Below, piece after piece: positions 61,698 to 64,000 of a stretch of DNA of 64,000 nucleotides. Position 1 is the stretch's first letter. Each line of letters opens with the position of its first letter. This stretch comes from Candidatus Nitrosopumilus sp. (GTDB lineage: Archaea; Thermoproteota; Nitrososphaeria; Nitrososphaerales; Nitrosopumilaceae). The translations under genes and the position numbers were made by a program. The notes under the pieces are model-generated. The model did no database searches. It was not told where the DNA came from and worked only from the letters and a program-made list of their open reading frames with translations. The stretch covers positions 1 to 64,000 of the forward strand of contig JAJCXK010000076.1 of assembly GCA_029263475.1 (NCBI GenBank), given 5' to 3'.

Positions 61698-62249
61698 CTA
61701 AATCTCTGAAAGAATTTTTTTCTTTTTTTCCTGGAATTCTTTGTTGGTTATAATTCCAGCTTTTTGTAATTCAGCAAGTTTTTTCAACAAATCTAGGTCG
61801 TGATACGAAGAAGTCTTTAGATTTTTCCCAGCTTTGATTCCAGATTTAATTCCAGACTTTGTTTTCTTCTTTAATCGAGATCCTAAAATGCTTCCCTTTA
61901 ATGCTATTTTTTCACTTATTTTGTATCCTTTTTTCTTTGCATGATTAATCATTTCTTCAGACTTCTGTCTTGTCACATCATCAACCAACTTGTGTTTTTT
62001 TGCCATTGCACCCAATTCTTTAGTCTTCTTCTGAGCCAGATGGGTTTGAAGTTTAAGATCCTTAATAATTTCATCTTTAGTTTTTCGTTTGAATCTTCGC
62101 GTATATTCTTCAATGAGTAATATTGGAAAAGGGCTATACTCCACGTCAAGATAGTATTTGATTATAGTATCATCAGGCAAAGTTTTCAAATATTCTTTAA
62201 TTGATTTTTCGGATTTTAACTCCACGATTATAATCCAACCTTTACTCAT
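61698..62249 (-). CDS. Basic protein with C-terminal SHOCT domain
   Basis: A 183-residue, very Lys-rich protein. It ends in a SHOCT motif (DLLKKLAELQKAGIITNKEF, last 35 residues), a short helical hairpin found at the ends of many proteins. The middle is basic and repetitive (SRLKKKTKSGIKSGIKAGKN). The N-terminal 60 residues (YYLDVEYSPFPILLIEEYTR) are unrecognised. ATG 62249 is preferred over an in-frame TTG at 62282. Confidence 0.75.
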   Translation of the reverse strand: MSKGWIIIVELKSEKSIKEYLKTLPDDTIIKYYLDVEYSPFPILLIEEYTRRFKRKTKDEIIKDLKLQTHLAQKKTKELGAMAKKHKLVDDVTRQKSEEMINHAKKKGYKISEKIALKGSILGSRLKKKTKSGIKSGIKAGKNLKTSSYHDLDLLKKLAELQKAGIITNKEFQEKKKKILSEI

Positions 62250-62298
62250 AAAAAGATTCAAGTCAAGTTTTTGCCAATCCAAGCAAAGATACTCAATA

Positions 62299-62658
62299 CT
62301 AATTTGAATAATACAATTTGATCACTTCATCTACAATCATACCTGTATCACAGTCATTTTCGGTGCTTACAAGAAGCAGATGATCATCACCCAAATAAAA
62401 CGAAAAACGCTTGACCTTGTCATATTCACCCAAAGTGTATTTGGTTTTTCCAAGCCATTTTGACATGTCTTTGCGTGCCTTCCAATCAAGTATGGATAGG
62501 TTAACAAGCTCATTTTCTGCGTGTTCTGAAAGTAGATTTTTCAAACCAGTTCTCATCCCACCACTTACACGTACTGCCCATTCATCATACACGGTAGCAA
62601 ATCGGACTTTAGAATCTATTTCTAAAATTTGCGAGCAAAATTTTTCATAATCCAACAA
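62299..62658 (-). CDS. DUF6659-like protein (second copy)
   Basis: A 119-residue protein parallel to the one after amt (44891-45268): YEKFCSQILEIDSKVRFATV at the start and VKRFSFYLGDDHLLLVSTEN in the second half, with the same spacing. A roadblock/profilin-like fold is likely; the function is unknown. TTG codons (62658 or 62655) start it. The SHOCT-domain gene lies downstream on the same strand. Confidence 0.72.
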   Translation of the reverse strand: MLDYEKFCSQILEIDSKVRFATVYDEWAVRVSGGMRTGLKNLLSEHAENELVNLSILDWKARKDMSKWLGKTKYTLGEYDKVKRFSFYLGDDHLLLVSTENDCDTGMIVDEVIKLYYSN

Positions 62659-62686
62659 CTATTACAGGCATGCAAAGTATTTGAGT

Positions 62687-63289
62687 TTAAAACTTGTTTT
62701 CAAAAACCACTTCATCAACAGAGAGTTGCCCGCTCCTAGGGTTTGCAGGCTCGGCTGCTTTTCCAACAACAATCATTAAAACAATCAAATGATCTTCAGG
62801 TAAATTAATTATTTTTGCCAGCTCGTCATATTCAAAACCAACCATAGGACAAGAGTCAAGACCCATATGTCTTGCAGCAAGCATCAGTGTTTGTCCTGCA
62901 AATCCGCACGAACGGATTGCCTCATCACGCCGATTTTGAGGACTGTCAGCATACTTTGCATGCATCGCATTTTTAACATGTTCCTGCTTTTCCAAAGTAG
63001 AGTTTTTCCAATACCTGAAAGGATCTTCTTTCCATGCATTCATGTTTCCGCACAAGACTATCACCAATGAGCCGTCAGAAGGTTGAGATTGCCCACGAGC
63101 GGCCTTGCTGATTTGTTCTTTAACAAATTGATCAGTTACAGTAACAAATCTCCAATTTTGTTGATTGTAGCTAGTAGGAGAACGAATAGTAAGTTCCATC
63201 AAAGAATCAACTTGTTGAGGAGTCATTTTGTGCGAGCTGTCAAACTTTTTTATCGCACGTCTGGTGTTGATCGCTTCATCAGTATCCAT
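62687..63289 (-). CDS. Nitroreductase-family FMN oxidoreductase
   Basis: A 200-residue nitroreductase. INTRRAIKKFDSSHKMTPQQ gives the FMN-phosphate Arg pair, followed by RSPTSYNQQNWRFVTVTD. MLAARHMGLDSCPMVGFE and IVLMIVVGKAAEPANPR complete the fold. Such enzymes reduce nitro compounds, quinones or flavins with NAD(P)H. Length is typical. Confidence 0.92.
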   Translation of the reverse strand: MDTDEAINTRRAIKKFDSSHKMTPQQVDSLMELTIRSPTSYNQQNWRFVTVTDQFVKEQISKAARGQSQPSDGSLVIVLCGNMNAWKEDPFRYWKNSTLEKQEHVKNAMHAKYADSPQNRRDEAIRSCGFAGQTLMLAARHMGLDSCPMVGFEYDELAKIINLPEDHLIVLMIVVGKAAEPANPRSGQLSVDEVVFENKF

Positions 63290-63472
63290 GATAACTAAAA
63301 ACTTTCAGGGTTTTTTGTAATTTAATTGATTTGATCGTAACATGTAAGATTGAGGCATTCAAAATTAGAATCAAGGTTATCCAGCAAACGGATTTCTGCA
63401 AAATATGAAACAGCATGCCATCAGGCCACAATTAAAAAAAATATCCAGAAAATTTTGATTATCTGAATTATC

Positions 63473-63673
63473 TTACTTAGAATTTCTTCTTCTTGTTACC
63501 CAACCTTTCTTCGCAGCTTCAGACTTGGATAATGGTTTCTTCTTTGCAACGGTTTTCTTTGTCGCAGTCTTCTTTGCAACGGTTTTCTTTGTCGCAGTCT
63601 TCTTCACTGTGGGTTTTTTGATTGCAGCTTTTTTCCTTTTTGCTGTTGATTTTTTAGCTGTAGCCATTTTCAT
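63473..63673 (-). CDS. Lysine-rich histone-H1-like protein (66 aa)
   Basis: A 66-residue protein, about 40% Lys/Arg, with Ala, Thr and Val between (repeats of the type KKTATKKTVA). It closes with LSKSEAAKKGWVTRRRNSK. It resembles eukaryotic H1 tails and bacterial Hc1/AlgP-type DNA-binding proteins, and may compact DNA. Two identical 30-bp units lie in the coding region. ATG 63673 or ATG 63667 can start it. Confidence 0.8.
   Translation of the reverse strand: MKMATAKKSTAKRKKAAIKKPTVKKTATKKTVAKKTATKKTVAKKKPLSKSEAAKKGWVTRRRNSK
63541..63600. repeat. Two exact 30-bp tandem units in the H1-like gene
   Basis: Positions 63541-63570 and 63571-63600 are identical. Each unit encodes ten residues of the KKTATKKTVA type. 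The exact match suggests recent duplication and length variation between strains. Confidence 0.95.
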
Positions 63674-64000
63674 ATCAAATGAAAAAGTAGGTAATAATTA
63701 GCAATGATGAAATTAATTGTCAATTAGAATAAAACAAAGACACCCAATTGCCAATAAATTTTACAAGTCATACAGGTATCTCATTGAAAAGTCAAAATAT
63801 CCAAACGTATCATTCAAGAAAGAGGCAATTGGTTCGTACATAGTATTTTGATATAAAAATTCCCTTTCATGACCCGTTACTTACCATGACTTGTAAACAA
63901 GAGAAAGGATAGGGTGAAAAACACATTCAGAAGGGGTTTTTGGCATTAACCGTTACGTATGGTGGCCTGATTTCCAGCCGAATGATTGATTCCAATCACA
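63674..64000. other. Right-end interval without a recognised gene
   Basis: 327 bp upstream of the H1-like gene hold no convincing reading frame, tRNA or hairpin. A slightly GC-richer stretch near 63935-63985 could be the start of a gene or RNA that continues outside the window. Confidence 0.5.

Noticed and set aside
63975-63999. A T-arm-like GATTG-ATTC-CAATC stretch at the right edge
   Set aside because: The loop has four bases instead of seven and no anticodon or D arm precedes it.

Overview
The window is AT-rich and gene-dense and looks like the chromosome of an ammonia-oxidising archaeon of the Nitrosopumilus type (Nitrososphaerota/Thaumarchaeota). The evidence is archaeal information processing (TFB, TBP, aIF1, Sec61-beta, class I lysyl-tRNA synthetase, type II methionine aminopeptidase, Elp3, Tsr3, a PIP-box Dpo4, an archaeal RNase P RNA and a CCA-encoding tRNA-Pro), coenzyme F420 genes, an Amt/GlnK pair and many leaderless or TTG/GTG starts. 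No transposase, phage gene or CRISPR array was seen. Neighbouring genes often abut or overlap by 4-17 bp. Assignments rest on reading motifs by eye; no database search was run.

Layout. 1-8.9 kb: a repeat-rich partial gene, a SLC13/DASS transporter, Dpo4, then a minus-strand cluster of an archaeosortase-like membrane protein (Ser at the expected Cys position), a membrane protein with a Cys-Ser-Cys motif and a DsbA-like thioredoxin-fold protein, followed by two small C2H2 zinc-finger proteins and a beta-hydroxyacid dehydrogenase-like enzyme. 9-16.8 kb: a HEPN-like gene with a possibly frameshifted tail, a geranylgeranyl-reductase-like flavoprotein, a large secreted protein, a methyltransferase, RNase P RNA (15044-15327) and a membrane protein whose tail holds four CxC motifs. 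16.9-23.9 kb: cofD-cofC, TFB, a CPBP protease, aIF1, a zinc-ribbon protein, Sec61-beta, DUF2070 and a PD-(D/E)XK protein. 23.9-34.8 kb: a solute-binding protein, Tsr3, a 1089-residue lamin-tail/Ig-like secreted protein, tRNA-Pro, methionine aminopeptidase, DUF1512, TBP and a tRNA-binding OB-fold protein. 35-43 kb: SRPBCC protein, GT2 glycosyltransferase, HtrA-like protease, cofG-cofH-tldD and a cation/Ca exchanger.

43-48.4 kb is the most accessory-looking part. It holds sparse small Cys-rich reading frames, one of which seems broken by a frameshift, and then a nitrogen module: amt and glnK are divergent around a perfect 17-bp palindrome, glnK is followed by two tiny overlapping membrane-peptide genes, and a PII-like protein with a long C-terminal extension is convergent with them. 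A winged-helix gene next door has a 17-bp inverted repeat running into its start codon.

48.5-64 kb: PAC2 protein, purM, a Kef-type antiporter, elp3-lysS, a run of very small membrane or Cys-rich genes (56.4-57.4 kb), ferritin next to an Nramp-related carrier that lacks the usual metal-site motifs, a beta-carbonic-anhydrase-like protein, 3-methyladenine glycosylase I, CBS, SHOCT and DUF6659-like proteins, a nitroreductase and a lysine-rich histone-H1-like protein.

Together the genes cover F420 synthesis (four of its enzymes), ammonium uptake with PII control, basal transcription and translation, extracytoplasmic thiol/sorting chemistry and iron storage.
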